Shown: positions 52,284-61,218 of the stretch, in pieces | Numbering within the stretch: position 1 is the first letter of the stretch | Layout: each line of letters opens with the position of its first letter | Assembly (NCBI RefSeq): GCF_050753345.1 | Contig: NZ_JBLZFX010000012.1 | Location: forward strand, 32,795-96,794 | Direction of reading: 5' to 3' | DNA: 64,000 nucleotides | From: Alkalinema pantanalense | Lineage (GTDB): Bacteria; Cyanobacteriota; Cyanobacteriia; Leptolyngbyales; Leptolyngbyaceae | Position numbers and translations under genes: made by a program | The notes under the pieces: generated by a model | Told to the model about the DNA's origin: nothing | Databases searched by the model: none | The model's input: the letters and a program-made list of their open reading frames with translations, nothing else

Positions 52284-52955
52284 CTAGTTATTGTCAAACT
52301 GTTGCAGAATGGCAGGAATCTCATGCAGATGGTCAATGGTGGCATCAGCGGTTGGCGTTTCCAGCCAGTAGGAATTCCGCTTCCAAATTGTCTTCATCCC
52401 AACCCCTTTTGCCCCCTCAATATCTGCTTTTGGATGATCCCCAATGAAGACACTGTTGTGGGCAGTGGTTCTTAATCGATCTAAGGCTCGCAAAAAAATC
52501 TCAGGCTCCGGTTTTCTGACTTGTTCAACTTCCGAAATGAGGATGGTATCAAAGTAATCTCGAATTCCCAACCCATCGATCGAACGGTTCTGAACATGCC
52601 CTAATCCATTTGTCACAATCCCTAACAAGTACCCTTGTTGTCTAAACTGGTGCAACGTTTCGACAAGAAAGGGAAACGGAATACAATGCCACTGAAACTG
52701 AGTTTCGTAATCCTCCCGCAAGGCTTTCCAACGAATCGTCTCAATGGCAAATTCCGCAACCAGCGTTTGATAAACCTGATCTTTCCCAACTCGACCATGA
52801 CAATCTAGCTCAACAAATCGAGTCACATAATCCGTTTTGGAGACGTGATTGAAAGAGCGAGATAGTCGATCGTACTGGGCTGCAATGAACTGCTGAATCG
52901 ATGTATTGCGATCGAGCAATGTATCATCCAAATCAAACAGAATTGATTTCACCAT
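52284..52955 (-). CDS. HAD-superfamily hydrolase (YjjG-like)
   Basis: A 223-aa haloacid dehalogenase-like phosphatase, subfamily I. Motif I is D8-L-D10-D-T-L, motif II is in GIVTNGLGHVQ (Thr), motif III has the Lys of EVRKPEPEIF-type sequence (SEVEQVRKPEPEIFLRAL), and motif IV is FIGDHPKADIEGA. Members hydrolyse phosphate esters such as nucleotides or sugar phosphates. The ATG directly follows the aldo/keto reductase stop with no gap. The substrate is unknown. Confidence 0.9.
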   Translation of the reverse strand: MVKSILFDLDDTLLDRNTSIQQFIAAQYDRLSRSFNHVSKTDYVTRFVELDCHGRVGKDQVYQTLVAEFAIETIRWKALREDYETQFQWHCIPFPFLVETLHQFRQQGYLLGIVTNGLGHVQNRSIDGLGIRDYFDTILISEVEQVRKPEPEIFLRALDRLRTTAHNSVFIGDHPKADIEGAKGVGMKTIWKRNSYWLETPTADATIDHLHEIPAILQQFDNN

Positions 52956-53954
52956 TTACCGCACAGCATCTCCTCGACGGTATTCAGCGGTAATGTCATC
53001 TAATTTTTGTTTCAGGCTGGCATCCAGTTTGACTTCGATCGCTTTCAAACTATCGGTCAATTGCTCTGGACGACTTGCCCCAATAATCGGAGCCGTGATA
53101 ATCGGGTTCGCTAAGACCCAAGCCAGGGAAAGCGTCGTCAACGACAATCCCGCCGCATCTGCAACCGTTCGGAGTTCTTCTACGGTATTAAACTCTCGAT
53201 CGTGCCAATAACGGTCTTGATAGCGTTCCGCTGCCGCACCGAGCGTAAATCGAGTTCCTGGTGTCGGTTCACCGGCTCGATTATGCTTCCCTGTCAGAAG
53301 CCCACCTGCTAATGGATTGTAGGGAATCACGCCCAATCCTTCTTCTTCAGCCAGTGGTAACAACTCTCGCTCAATTTCACGAAATAGCAAATTATAACGA
53401 GGCTGAATCGAAACAAATCGTGTCAGATTGCGAACCTCTGCCCGACCCAACGCCCGACTCAACCGATAGGCCAGAAAGTTAGAAACGCCGATATAGCGAG
53501 CCTTTCCTGACCGAACGATCGTATCTAATGCTTCCAGAGTTTCATCCAGAGGCGTTGACGCATCATCCGAGTGGAGTTGGTACAGATCAACATAATCCGT
53601 GTTCAAGCGATGCAGAGAAGCGTCGATCGCATCCAGAAGGTGTTTGCGGGAAGCCCCCTGATCCCAAGGAGCGGTTCCCACTCGACCAACGGCTTTCGTC
53701 GCCAGAATAAACTGATCCCGTTTGCCCTGGAGCCAACGTCCCACAATTTCCTCTGTCCGTCCAATCGTCTCCAGTCCACCTCCTAATGGGTAAACATCAG
53801 CCGTATCGAGGAAGTTAATTCCCGCTTCCGCAGCCGTATCTAGAATTTTTCTCGATGTGTCTTCATCGGTTTGTAAGCCAAAAGTCATCGTCCCAAGGAC
53901 AAGACGAGAAACTGTTAATCCGGTTTGACCGAGTTTTGTGGTTGGTAAAGTCAT
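52956..53954 (-). CDS. Aldo/keto reductase
   Basis: A 332-aa aldo/keto reductase. Counting from the ATG at 53954, the tetrad is D50 (NFLDTADVY), Y55, K87 (ILATKAVG) and H128 (LYQLHSDD). An in-frame TTG at 53963 is less likely. It shares the MTFG opening and overall plan with the reductase at 24018 but differs widely in sequence, so the two are paralogues of one family and not a recent duplication. It leads the reductase-HAD-exporter unit. Aldehyde reduction after desulfonation is possible but unproven. Confidence 0.9.
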   Translation of the reverse strand: MTLPTTKLGQTGLTVSRLVLGTMTFGLQTDEDTSRKILDTAAEAGINFLDTADVYPLGGGLETIGRTEEIVGRWLQGKRDQFILATKAVGRVGTAPWDQGASRKHLLDAIDASLHRLNTDYVDLYQLHSDDASTPLDETLEALDTIVRSGKARYIGVSNFLAYRLSRALGRAEVRNLTRFVSIQPRYNLLFREIERELLPLAEEEGLGVIPYNPLAGGLLTGKHNRAGEPTPGTRFTLGAAAERYQDRYWHDREFNTVEELRTVADAAGLSLTTLSLAWVLANPIITAPIIGASRPEQLTDSLKAIEVKLDASLKQKLDDITAEYRRGDAVR

Positions 53955-54023
53955 AGTGTTCAATTGTGCATTGATTGTGAATAGTATTTTGTATTTCCCA
54001 CACCATAATCGTTAGCATAAATT

Positions 54024-54890
54024 TTATGGCTGATGCTGTGTCGGTTTCCACCGTAGCAAGTAGGATTCCAGACGTTGCAACGATCCATCCAGAAAGATCC
54101 CGATCGCGGCTAAAAAGATCAAAACTGCCCAAGCTCGATCGACATTCAGAACCCCCTGCGCCGACATCAACAAAAAGCCCAAGCCCTGATTGGAGCCGAT
54201 GTATTCCGCCACCAGTGCACCCACCAGTGCCATACCCAAACTCGTCCGAATTCCTGCAATCACCCAAATCACAACCGAAGGGAGAATCACCATCCGTAGG
54301 ATTTGCCATTGACTCGCGCCCATTACCCAAAACGCATCGACTAATTCTGCTTGAATATTCTGTAACCCTTGATAGGTTGTAAAGAAAATGGGAAAAAAAG
54401 CGGCGAGTGCGGCTAACAAAACCTTAGAGGTTAAACCGATGCCAAACCAGATGATGAAAAAGGGCGCTAAGGCAATCCGGGGAATCGAGTTCAAAACTTG
54501 AATGTAGGGCAGCGCAATCTGAGAAGCAACCCGCGAATAAGATAAGGCAATTCCCACCGTTACCCCCGCCACGATCGCAAGAAGCAATCCCCCGATCGCT
54601 TCCTGCACCGTGATCCAAATGTGGAGAAAAATGCTCCCACTGGCAATTAGTTGAATAAATGCCTGTCCAATTTCGCTCGGTTTCCCTAGCAATCCTGGCT
54701 CGATGAGTTGAAATTGCTTACCCCAACTACCGCTCAATCCTTCCCATACCAATAAGATAATCAGCAATGGAGCGAATTGCACCAACAAACGGCGCACCAC
54801 TCGCACCAAAGATGGCGATCGTTTGGCTGGGGGATTCAAAGAATTGGGCGATCGAAGGGGTTGTTCAATCACGAGTTTGCTGCTACTCAC
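54024..54890 (-). CDS. ABC permease, sulfonate/taurine type
   Basis: A 288-aa permease with a Ser/Pro-rich N-terminus, about six transmembrane segments and the coupling loop near GASQWQILRMVILPSVVIWV. Both a TTG (54893) and a GTG (54890) can start it; GAGGAG sits 4 and 7 nt upstream respectively, which favours the GTG. It ends the SBP-ATPase-permease set, 19 nt after the ATPase stop. The substrate class follows the adjacent binding protein, an NMT1/SsuA-type protein. Confidence 0.9.
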   Translation of the reverse strand: MSSSKLVIEQPLRSPNSLNPPAKRSPSLVRVVRRLLVQFAPLLIILLVWEGLSGSWGKQFQLIEPGLLGKPSEIGQAFIQLIASGSIFLHIWITVQEAIGGLLLAIVAGVTVGIALSYSRVASQIALPYIQVLNSIPRIALAPFFIIWFGIGLTSKVLLAALAAFFPIFFTTYQGLQNIQAELVDAFWVMGASQWQILRMVILPSVVIWVIAGIRTSLGMALVGALVAEYIGSNQGLGFLLMSAQGVLNVDRAWAVLIFLAAIGIFLDGSLQRLESYLLRWKPTQHQP

Positions 54891-54909
54891 CAATACACTC
54901 CTCTCGAAA

Positions 54910-55740
54910 TTAACGGCTCTGACTGGCTTCTCGTTGCTGTAAGACCTGTGTGGTTAGTTCTCCCCAAAGTTCCCGCTGAATCGCCTGGAACTGAGGATCC
55001 GTCCGAATCGTGAATGCCGATCGCTCCCGTGGTAAATCAATCTCAAACTCACGCACCAGTCTACCGGGACGGGCCCCGAGGAGAAAGACCCGCTGCGAAA
55101 GTACGATCGCTTCCTCTAGATCATGTGTCACTAAAACGAAGGTACAACCTGTATCCCGCCAAAGCCTGAGAAACTCATCTTGCAGAAGGACACGAGTTTG
55201 AGCATCCAAACTACTCAAAGGTTCATCCAGCAACACCACATCCGGCTGATAGATCAGCGTACGAATCAATAAAACTCGCTGTTGCATTCCACCGGACAAC
55301 TCACTCGGGTAACTCTGCTCAAAGCCACCCAAGCCGTACTTATGCAGCAACTCTAATCCTCTAGCACGGCGTTCCAGCCGAGAGACTCCCCGAATTTCTA
55401 AGGGGGCAACCACATTCTCTAAAACCGTTCGCCAAGGCAGCAGCGTTTGTTTCTGGAAGAGATAGCCGATCGCATGATTTTGAGGACGACGAATTTCTCC
55501 CGCTTGCTCCACCCCCGATCGCTGAATTCCAGCAAAAGCATTTAATAACGTACTTTTGCCACATCCACTAGGCCCAATTAGAGTCAGAAATTCCCCTGGT
55601 TTGACCGCAAGATTAATATCCTGGAGAGCTTCAATTCGGCGCTGCTGAGTGCGATAGGTAATCGAGACATGCCGTGCTTCCAGTGCATAAGACGTTGCAA
55701 GGTTGGGAGTGTAATCAAGCCCGGTTTCCAGACTTGGCAT
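54910..55740 (-). CDS. ABC transporter ATPase, sulfonate/taurine type
   Basis: A 276-aa ATPase. Walker A reads GPSGCGKST (about 57-65), the Q-loop IGYLFQKQTLLPW, signature LSGGMQQRVLLIRTL, Walker B VLLDEPLSSLD and switch His VTHDLEEAI. The ATG at 55740 lies inside the 3' end of the binding-protein gene (26-nt overlap), which suggests coupled translation. It pairs with the permease 54024-54890 and binding protein 55715-56788 to form a complete importer. Confidence 0.92.
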   Translation of the reverse strand: MPSLETGLDYTPNLATSYALEARHVSITYRTQQRRIEALQDINLAVKPGEFLTLIGPSGCGKSTLLNAFAGIQRSGVEQAGEIRRPQNHAIGYLFQKQTLLPWRTVLENVVAPLEIRGVSRLERRARGLELLHKYGLGGFEQSYPSELSGGMQQRVLLIRTLIYQPDVVLLDEPLSSLDAQTRVLLQDEFLRLWRDTGCTFVLVTHDLEEAIVLSQRVFLLGARPGRLVREFEIDLPRERSAFTIRTDPQFQAIQRELWGELTTQVLQQREASQSR

Positions 55741-56788
55741 CGTAAACGCCCTCCTCGTAGGGAACTGCTTTCTTGATCACACCCGTTTCCAGGAAGACTT
55801 TCTGATCGGCATCATAGGCGGCCTTACTGATCGAAGAATCCGTCGGAATTGCCCGTTTAATATCCCGCTGGATACTGCTAGCTAACGTCTCTGCGGAAGT
55901 TCCTTCAAAGCGTTTGACCAGTACCGCTGCTGCTTCTGTGGGAGCCGTCTTGTGCAAATAATCAAAGGTACGATTAGCCGCTTGGACGAGTTTCTCGACC
56001 GCATCCGGTTTATCCTTGAGAATCCGCTCGTGGGCTAACCAGGCACGAGTCATGGCTTCCGCCGCCCCAAAGTATTCCTGATGCACGGCTGGCTCAGTGG
56101 GATCTACTAAAATATATCCAGCTTTCTCTTCCAGGATCTTGGTCAAGTCAGGCGCGTTGGCAACGGCAGCATCCACCTGACCACTTTTGATCAGGGCATA
56201 GTTCGTACTCGATTCGCTGGCGACATATTTCACATCGCTCTCAGGCGTCAATCCATTTTTCTGGAGGTACTTTTCCGCCAGTGCCCAACTCCAACTTCCC
56301 ACAGTCCCGATCGAGATACTCTTGCCTTTCAAGTCTGCGACTTTTTGCGTTGAGGATTGCAACTCTTGTCGCACAATCAGCGCTGCGTCCACAATATTGC
56401 GGCGATTTGCCACCACTTTTAATGGAATCCCTTTCAGTCGAGACAAATACACATGCAAAGGCGCTTGGGCACTGAAGTCCAACTCCCCGGCAACCACTGC
56501 ATCTCGCATTTTGGTAGCACTTCTAAACTGGATCACTTCAACCTCTAGTCCAGCTTCTTTGAAGTAGCCCAAATCATAGGGAATCCACACATCGATCGAG
56601 TTAATTCCAGTGACGGCTCCAATTTTGATTTTGGTTGGCATTTTGATGACTGGACTAGATGGGGTGCTGGGCGCTGGCGAATTCGATACCGATTGTTGTG
56701 ATTGATTTGTGTTGTTACACGCTGCGATTCCGAAGCTCAGGGAAGCTCCTAGAGAAAGATGTTGTATGAAGCGTCTACGCGTGACCAT
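55715..56788 (-). CDS. NMT1/SsuA-family substrate-binding lipoprotein
   Basis: A 357-aa binding protein. An R4-R-R-F motif, hydrophobic core and IAAC place the lipidated Cys at 24, followed by a Ser/Pro/Asn linker. The mature part reads KIKIGAVTGINSIDVWIPYDLGYFKEAGLEVEVI, closer to NMT1/THI5-like than to classical SsuA proteins, and LKGKSISIGTVGSWSWALAEKYL follows. It is the first gene of a complete importer and lies after a terminator that closes the monooxygenase operon. The ligand is unknown; an organosulfur compound handled by the upstream enzymes is the natural guess. Confidence 0.9.
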   Translation of the reverse strand: MVTRRRFIQHLSLGASLSFGIAACNNTNQSQQSVSNSPAPSTPSSPVIKMPTKIKIGAVTGINSIDVWIPYDLGYFKEAGLEVEVIQFRSATKMRDAVVAGELDFSAQAPLHVYLSRLKGIPLKVVANRRNIVDAALIVRQELQSSTQKVADLKGKSISIGTVGSWSWALAEKYLQKNGLTPESDVKYVASESSTNYALIKSGQVDAAVANAPDLTKILEEKAGYILVDPTEPAVHQEYFGAAEAMTRAWLAHERILKDKPDAVEKLVQAANRTFDYLHKTAPTEAAAVLVKRFEGTSAETLASSIQRDIKRAIPTDSSISKAAYDADQKVFLETGVIKKAVPYEEGVYDAKSGNRA

Positions 56789-56880
56789 ACGTTTGAGTTC
56801 AGTGGGTAAATAGGGGATTGGAGAGTGGACGGAATAGCAGAATGTCGGATGAACCTATCGGGGCAAATCTTCGCAATCAG

Positions 56881-56936
56881 AAAAACGATTGCAATGCAGC
56901 AATCAACCGATTAAGGGGGTTATGCTGCATTGCAAT
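56881..56936 (-). terminator. Rho-independent terminator after the SBP-like gene
   Basis: Minus-strand stem with perfect 14-bp arms (ATTGCAATGCAGCA / TGCTGCATTGCAAT), 21-nt loop, followed by CG then five T. It lies just after the stop at 56948 and separates this operon from the next importer. Confidence 0.8.
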
Positions 56937-56947
56937 TGCATTGAGGG

Positions 56948-57871
56948 CTAACCAACAGCCGCTGCAACACGGTTATCGACAATTTTCTCAAAGGTTGCAT
57001 CGGGCTTGATTAATCCCCACTTCACCATCCATTCATAGCTGCGGCGAAAATCAGCTTCTGGATAGGGAGCGGGATCAACGTAGCGTAACCGATTGCGGCG
57101 GAAGTCTGAGGGTTCTAGATGAACAATGTCTTCAGACACATCTTCGATCAAGTACTTCACAAAGTCGATCGGATTAGCTTGAAGATCTTTCACCGCTCGT
57201 CGAATTGCGCGATTCACCGCTTCAAAGGTTTCTGCATCGAGATCAGGGCTACCGATTTCCAAGCCAACATAGTGAGCTTCAGCAATGATCTTGTACCCCA
57301 GTTTCTCTGCCACAGTGATCCAGGGTTCCATCACGGCAACTGCATCGACCAATCCATCCCGCAAGGCTAGAAAGCGATTGGCTCCATCAATGTGAACCAC
57401 TTGGATTTCACTATCTTTCAAGAATCCTTCTAGAAGCTGGATCACGATGTAGTGAGAGCCATGATGGAAGTTCACACCGATCGGGACGTTTGCCAAATCC
57501 TGTGGGATGTTATACGACGCATCGGGTCGCACAATAATGGCTTGACTCGCAACCGCTGCCCGCTTTGCGACAACCTGACCACCCCGCTGGCTATCATAGG
57601 TTCGACGCACCTGTCCCCACTCGCAGGCACGATAAAGGCTGGTTTCACTTTGTTCAAACGGTGAGGGGCCACCGAAAGAACTGACTGTATGATGATCCTG
57701 AATCAGTTGAGCATCGGAAACAGGTTTTTTGAAGCCATTCTTGACGATAAACTCGATATCGAGTCCTTCCTCAGCAAAATAGCCTTTTTCACGGGCAACA
57801 TAATAGGGCAGCGAAAACACGGTGCCACTGATTTCAGTCCGAACCTTTTTGAGTGCTGAAACGTTACTCAT
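56948..57871 (-). CDS. SBP-fold protein without signal peptide (DszB-like candidate)
   Basis: A 307-aa protein with the fold of NMT1/SsuA binding proteins (FSLPYYVAREKGYFAEEGLDIEFI at 19-42; VVHIDGANRFLALRDGLVDAVAVMEPW later) but no signal peptide: from the ATG at 57871 the N-terminus is MSNVSALKK. AGGGAA precedes that ATG; a longer frame to 57949 adds no signal either. Desulfinase DszB is a cytosolic enzyme of this same fold. Here an FGG (66-68) occurs at a similar place, with H60-H61 just before it, but the DszB catalytic Cys27 position holds no Cys (the only nearby Cys is C83). It may be a related C-S or C-N lyase or a ligand carrier. Confidence 0.75.
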   Translation of the reverse strand: MSNVSALKKVRTEISGTVFSLPYYVAREKGYFAEEGLDIEFIVKNGFKKPVSDAQLIQDHHTVSSFGGPSPFEQSETSLYRACEWGQVRRTYDSQRGGQVVAKRAAVASQAIIVRPDASYNIPQDLANVPIGVNFHHGSHYIVIQLLEGFLKDSEIQVVHIDGANRFLALRDGLVDAVAVMEPWITVAEKLGYKIIAEAHYVGLEIGSPDLDAETFEAVNRAIRRAVKDLQANPIDFVKYLIEDVSEDIVHLEPSDFRRNRLRYVDPAPYPEADFRRSYEWMVKWGLIKPDATFEKIVDNRVAAAVG

Positions 57872-57912
57872 GGTTGTATTCCCTGGGTCATTAAAAATTG
57901 ATACCTTGCTGA

Positions 57913-57939
57913 ATCGAGGAATCGTAGAGATTCCTCGAT
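57913..57939. other. Hairpin between amidohydrolase and SBP-like genes
   Basis: Arms ATCGAGGAAT / ATTCCTCGAT with a 7-nt loop in the 77-bp gap between two genes of one operon. There is no T-run, so an RNA-processing or stabilising stem is more likely than a terminator. Confidence 0.5.
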
Positions 57940-57948
57940 CGCCCAACA

Positions 57949-59487
57949 CTATGCAGTTACCAAGTTCTGGTCAGCAGATTGGGTTTGTAACTGGTTCAGC
58001 TTCGATTCAATCGCCGTTCCCTTGAAGAAGTCAGGATTCGCTTCGGTGTAGAGTCGGTAGGGATTCTCAAACACATAGGCTTTGAAATCTGCTTCAGAAA
58101 TGACCCCTTCTTCCACCAATTCCCAGCTTTCGGCCAGGGGCAAGGTGATATCGGGCACATCCCAGTGGCCCACATCGGAGGAGTAGATGGCGTTAATCTT
58201 GGCCCCCAAGGGATTCGCTTTGTCGTTGAAGGCAGCGGCGATCGTCCGATCGTCGGATTCCGAACCAAAGAAGAAGGGATTCACCCAGCGATCGCGAATG
58301 TCTTCCACGCGCTCAATTCCAGCTGCTGCAAAGTCCTCAAGTTCGCTGCCGACGGGTTCACGGCTATAGCGGTTGAAGGAGGCTCCAAGCACCGTCCGAG
58401 TCAGTTCCTCAGGGCTGAGGTCATAACCTTTTGTGATTTCCCCTCCAAAGCGCTCAAACAATTGATACAGCTCGTTAGAGTTGGTCAGCGCTGGGTTGTA
58501 GTTTTGCAGCGCCTTGAGATTGCGTTTGCCGTAGCGATCGACCAGATGAATGTAAACATGGGCACCCCAGTCTGCCCCCCCTTCCAAAAAGGCGGCCCGC
58601 AGTTTCGGGAAACGCTTCGTCACCCCACCAAAGAAGAGGGCTTTAGCAAAGGCTTGGGACCCATCGGCAAAGTGACCGATGTGGTTATTCATGTAATTGC
58701 TAATGGAAGAACGCCCTGTCCAGCCCTGGCTGCCATAGTGGGTGGTAATGGGTACACCCAGTTCCACAACCTTTGCCCAGAAGGGATCGTAATCATATTC
58801 ACTATCTAGGCCAAAGAAGTCAATGTAGGAAGCGTACTTCGCAATTTCGGGGAACTGGTCAGCGGGATATTTGTCAGCGATCGATTTAATTGGACGGCGC
58901 ACGCCTCCCGGAATGTTGATGACCTTCAATCCCAGGGTATTGACCGCAAATTCCAAATCTTCGATCGCTTCTTGGGGCGTGGTCATGGTGATGCCCGCCA
59001 CCGGGGTTAGACGATCGCTATACTTGCGATAAATGTCTGCATGGTAGTGATTGATCGCCCGTTGCAATGCCTGACGATTTTCGGGTTTCGCGCCACCAGC
59101 GGCTAATGCGTTGTTGGGAAACAGGATGGAATAATCGGAACCCTGTTCCGCCTGCCGCTCATAGAGCAACTCCGGTAGCGTATAGGTTGCTAGATCCAAA
59201 GTATTGCGAGTGACCCGTGCCCACCATGGCGATCGGAGGGTGCGGTAGTATTGGCGCTCTTCTGGCGTTTGCTGATACCAATCCTTGCCATCTGCCTTAG
59301 AATTCAGGCGATAGTTTTCAGCTTTACGCAATTCATCCACCAAATGGGATCCGCCATAATGGGCAATGTAGTCCTCAAACGCAGGCGTAAAATCATTAGT
59401 GTGCACATCCGTATCAATCACGGGATAATCGAGATTGGCACGGATGGCAGCGGAACGGGAAGTATTCAACCGACTAACTTCAACCAT
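57949..59487 (-). CDS. Amidohydrolase-2 (ACMSD-like) family metal hydrolase
   Basis: A 512-aa TIM-barrel enzyme of the amidohydrolase-2 family (PF04909 type). The first metal site reads D25-T-D27-V-H29, typical of this family; later ligands are the His in VPITTHYGSQG and the Asp in YSSDVGHWD. It is longer than most members (about 330-400 aa), with inserts between strands. The ATG at 59487 has GGAG upstream; a TTG at 59502 is the alternative. Members decarboxylate or hydrolyse C-C and C-N bonds. It lies between the FMN monooxygenase and the SBP-like gene, so it may process the oxidised product. Confidence 0.88.
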   Translation of the reverse strand: MVEVSRLNTSRSAAIRANLDYPVIDTDVHTNDFTPAFEDYIAHYGGSHLVDELRKAENYRLNSKADGKDWYQQTPEERQYYRTLRSPWWARVTRNTLDLATYTLPELLYERQAEQGSDYSILFPNNALAAGGAKPENRQALQRAINHYHADIYRKYSDRLTPVAGITMTTPQEAIEDLEFAVNTLGLKVINIPGGVRRPIKSIADKYPADQFPEIAKYASYIDFFGLDSEYDYDPFWAKVVELGVPITTHYGSQGWTGRSSISNYMNNHIGHFADGSQAFAKALFFGGVTKRFPKLRAAFLEGGADWGAHVYIHLVDRYGKRNLKALQNYNPALTNSNELYQLFERFGGEITKGYDLSPEELTRTVLGASFNRYSREPVGSELEDFAAAGIERVEDIRDRWVNPFFFGSESDDRTIAAAFNDKANPLGAKINAIYSSDVGHWDVPDITLPLAESWELVEEGVISEADFKAYVFENPYRLYTEANPDFFKGTAIESKLNQLQTQSADQNLVTA

Positions 59488-59520
59488 GGTAGGTGTCTCC
59501 AAAGGTACAGTTTTTTCCAG

Positions 59521-59590
59521 GGTCTAGATTGACTAGGATCTGGATTGACATTGAGCTGGGTTGATCTAGATCTATCCAGATCTAGATCTG
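59521..59590. repeat. Degenerate 15-bp repeats with GATCTAGATC palindromes
   Basis: GGTCTAGATTGACTA (59521-59535) and GGATCTGGATTGACA (59536-59550) are followed by a third, diverged unit and two copies of GATCTAGATC. They fill part of the 233-bp gap between the monooxygenase and amidohydrolase genes. Confidence 0.6.
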
Positions 59591-59720
59591 CGGTGGCCTT
59601 TGGGGCCATCGAATGGGGCTATCGAACAATTTGGTAGGGTTAGTTTGTCTGCTTGTGCAAAAGAGTGAAATACAGGATGAGGTTGGATTTCACCCAGAAC
59701 TAGCCATACCAAAGCCTTTG

Positions 59721-61085
59721 CTATACGGCGACTAATTGCTTCTGCGATCGGGCAATTGCCAGTTGATTGTCTGGCCGCCGTAGACCGAGGTTTTCCCGCA
59801 GCGTCTTGCCTTCGTACTCAGTCCGAAATAGGCCGCGCTTCTGTAACACGGGAATCACCAAATTGACGAAATCCTCTAAGCCTGTGGGTAAAATCGGTGG
59901 CATGATATTAAATCCATCCGCTGCACCGTTGGTAAACCATTCTTCTAACTGATCTGCAATCCCTTCCGGCGTCCCAATGATGGTGCGATGGCCTCGGGCT
60001 GTAGCCAGTGCTAGATACAATTGACGCAGGGTTAAATTCCCGCGTGCTGTTAGATCCGCGACTAATTTCAGCCGACTCTTGTTGTTGTTGGTGTCGCTGG
60101 GGAGTTCTGGTGCAGGATCATCTAGGGAATATTGGGTTAAATTCACCCCTTTGTAATACTGCTTCAAAATGCCCCAGGCAACCTCATCATGGATTAAGGA
60201 TTGCAGAAATTCGTATTTCTCCTGGGCTTCTTCTTCCGTGCGGCCAATGATTGGAAAAGCACCGGGCATAATTTTCAGATCATCCGGCGATCGGCCATAT
60301 TGGGCCAATCGACCTTTAACATCCGCATAAAATGCCTGGGCATCTTCTAGGGTTTGATTGGCTGTGAAAATCACTTCAGCCGTCCGTGCCGCTAGGTCTC
60401 GCCCTGCTTCGGAAGCCCCTGCTTGCACAATCACTGGATAGCCCTGAGGGGGACGACCCACGTTCAGAGGCCCTTTAACGGAAAAATGTTTGCCTTGATG
60501 GTTGAGGACGTGGAGTTTCTCCGGCTCAAAATAGACCCCTGACTCCCGATCGCGAATAAATGCATCATCTTCCCAACTATCCCAGAGCCCTTTCACCACT
60601 TCCACAAACTCTTCAGCCCGCTCATAGCGCTGACTATGTTCTGGGTGGTGCGCGAGTCCGAAGTTGGCCGCTGCATTTTCATTCCCGGTTGTGACCACAT
60701 TCCACCCGGCACGCCCGTTGCTGAGATAGTCCAAAGAAGCAAACTTCCGGGCTAAGGTATAGGGATCTTCATAGGTCGTAGAAGCCGTAGCGATAAATCC
60801 AATCCGCTCAGTGACTGCTGAGAGAGCCGAGAAGAGCGTCACGGGTTCAAAATGGACAATCTTACCATTTCGACTTTGACTTTCAGGAGCCCCTCCCCAA
60901 ACACCAGGACTATCGGCCAGAAACACTGCATCAAACAAGCCTCGTTCAGCCGTTTGAGTAATGTGTTTGTAATGGGCAAAATTTAATCCAGCATCAATTT
61001 GAGCATCGGGGTGTCGCCATGCAGAAACATGATGCCCTGTGGCTTGAATAAATGCCCCTAAACGCAACTGACGTAGCTTACTCAT
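59721..61085 (-). CDS. NtaA/SnaA/DszA-family FMN-dependent monooxygenase
   Basis: A 454-aa luciferase-like monooxygenase of the nitrilotriacetate monooxygenase A family, which includes DszA (dibenzothiophene sulfone) and DmoA (dimethyl sulfide). Family sequences are FIQATGHHVSAWRHPDAQ near the start, LADSPGVWG, HFEPVTLFSALSAVTERIGF, YEDPYTLARKFASLDYLSNGRAGWNVVTT, and VIVQAGASEAGRDLAARTAEV. It needs reduced flavin from a reductase, which SsuE at 10.9 kb could supply. It heads the operon with the amidohydrolase and SBP-like protein. The substrate is unknown; a sulfone, sulfide or aminocarboxylate is possible. Confidence 0.93.
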   Translation of the reverse strand: MSKLRQLRLGAFIQATGHHVSAWRHPDAQIDAGLNFAHYKHITQTAERGLFDAVFLADSPGVWGGAPESQSRNGKIVHFEPVTLFSALSAVTERIGFIATASTTYEDPYTLARKFASLDYLSNGRAGWNVVTTGNENAAANFGLAHHPEHSQRYERAEEFVEVVKGLWDSWEDDAFIRDRESGVYFEPEKLHVLNHQGKHFSVKGPLNVGRPPQGYPVIVQAGASEAGRDLAARTAEVIFTANQTLEDAQAFYADVKGRLAQYGRSPDDLKIMPGAFPIIGRTEEEAQEKYEFLQSLIHDEVAWGILKQYYKGVNLTQYSLDDPAPELPSDTNNNKSRLKLVADLTARGNLTLRQLYLALATARGHRTIIGTPEGIADQLEEWFTNGAADGFNIMPPILPTGLEDFVNLVIPVLQKRGLFRTEYEGKTLRENLGLRRPDNQLAIARSQKQLVAV

Positions 61086-61158
61086 GTTCTTTTGACGTTA
61101 TTTTGACGGTGCTGTACAAAAACTAGAATCGCCAGACTGGTCAACTATCTGTAGCCTG

Positions 61159-61218
61159 TAGCGATGACTTTCGTAGTGCTGATTCTCGTAACGATGATTT
61201 CTGTAGTGATCGCTTAAG
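61159..61218. repeat. Four 15-bp imperfect tandem repeats upstream of the monooxygenase gene
   Basis: Adjacent units TAGCGATGACTTTCG, TAGTGCTGATTCTCG, TAACGATGATTTCTG and TAGTGATCGCTTAAG lie 74 nt upstream of the monooxygenase start. The position is right for promoter or operator sites. Confidence 0.75.

Noticed and set aside
56948..57871. Calling this gene dszB outright
   Set aside because: The catalytic Cys of DszB is not at the aligned position, so only a fold-level resemblance is claimed.
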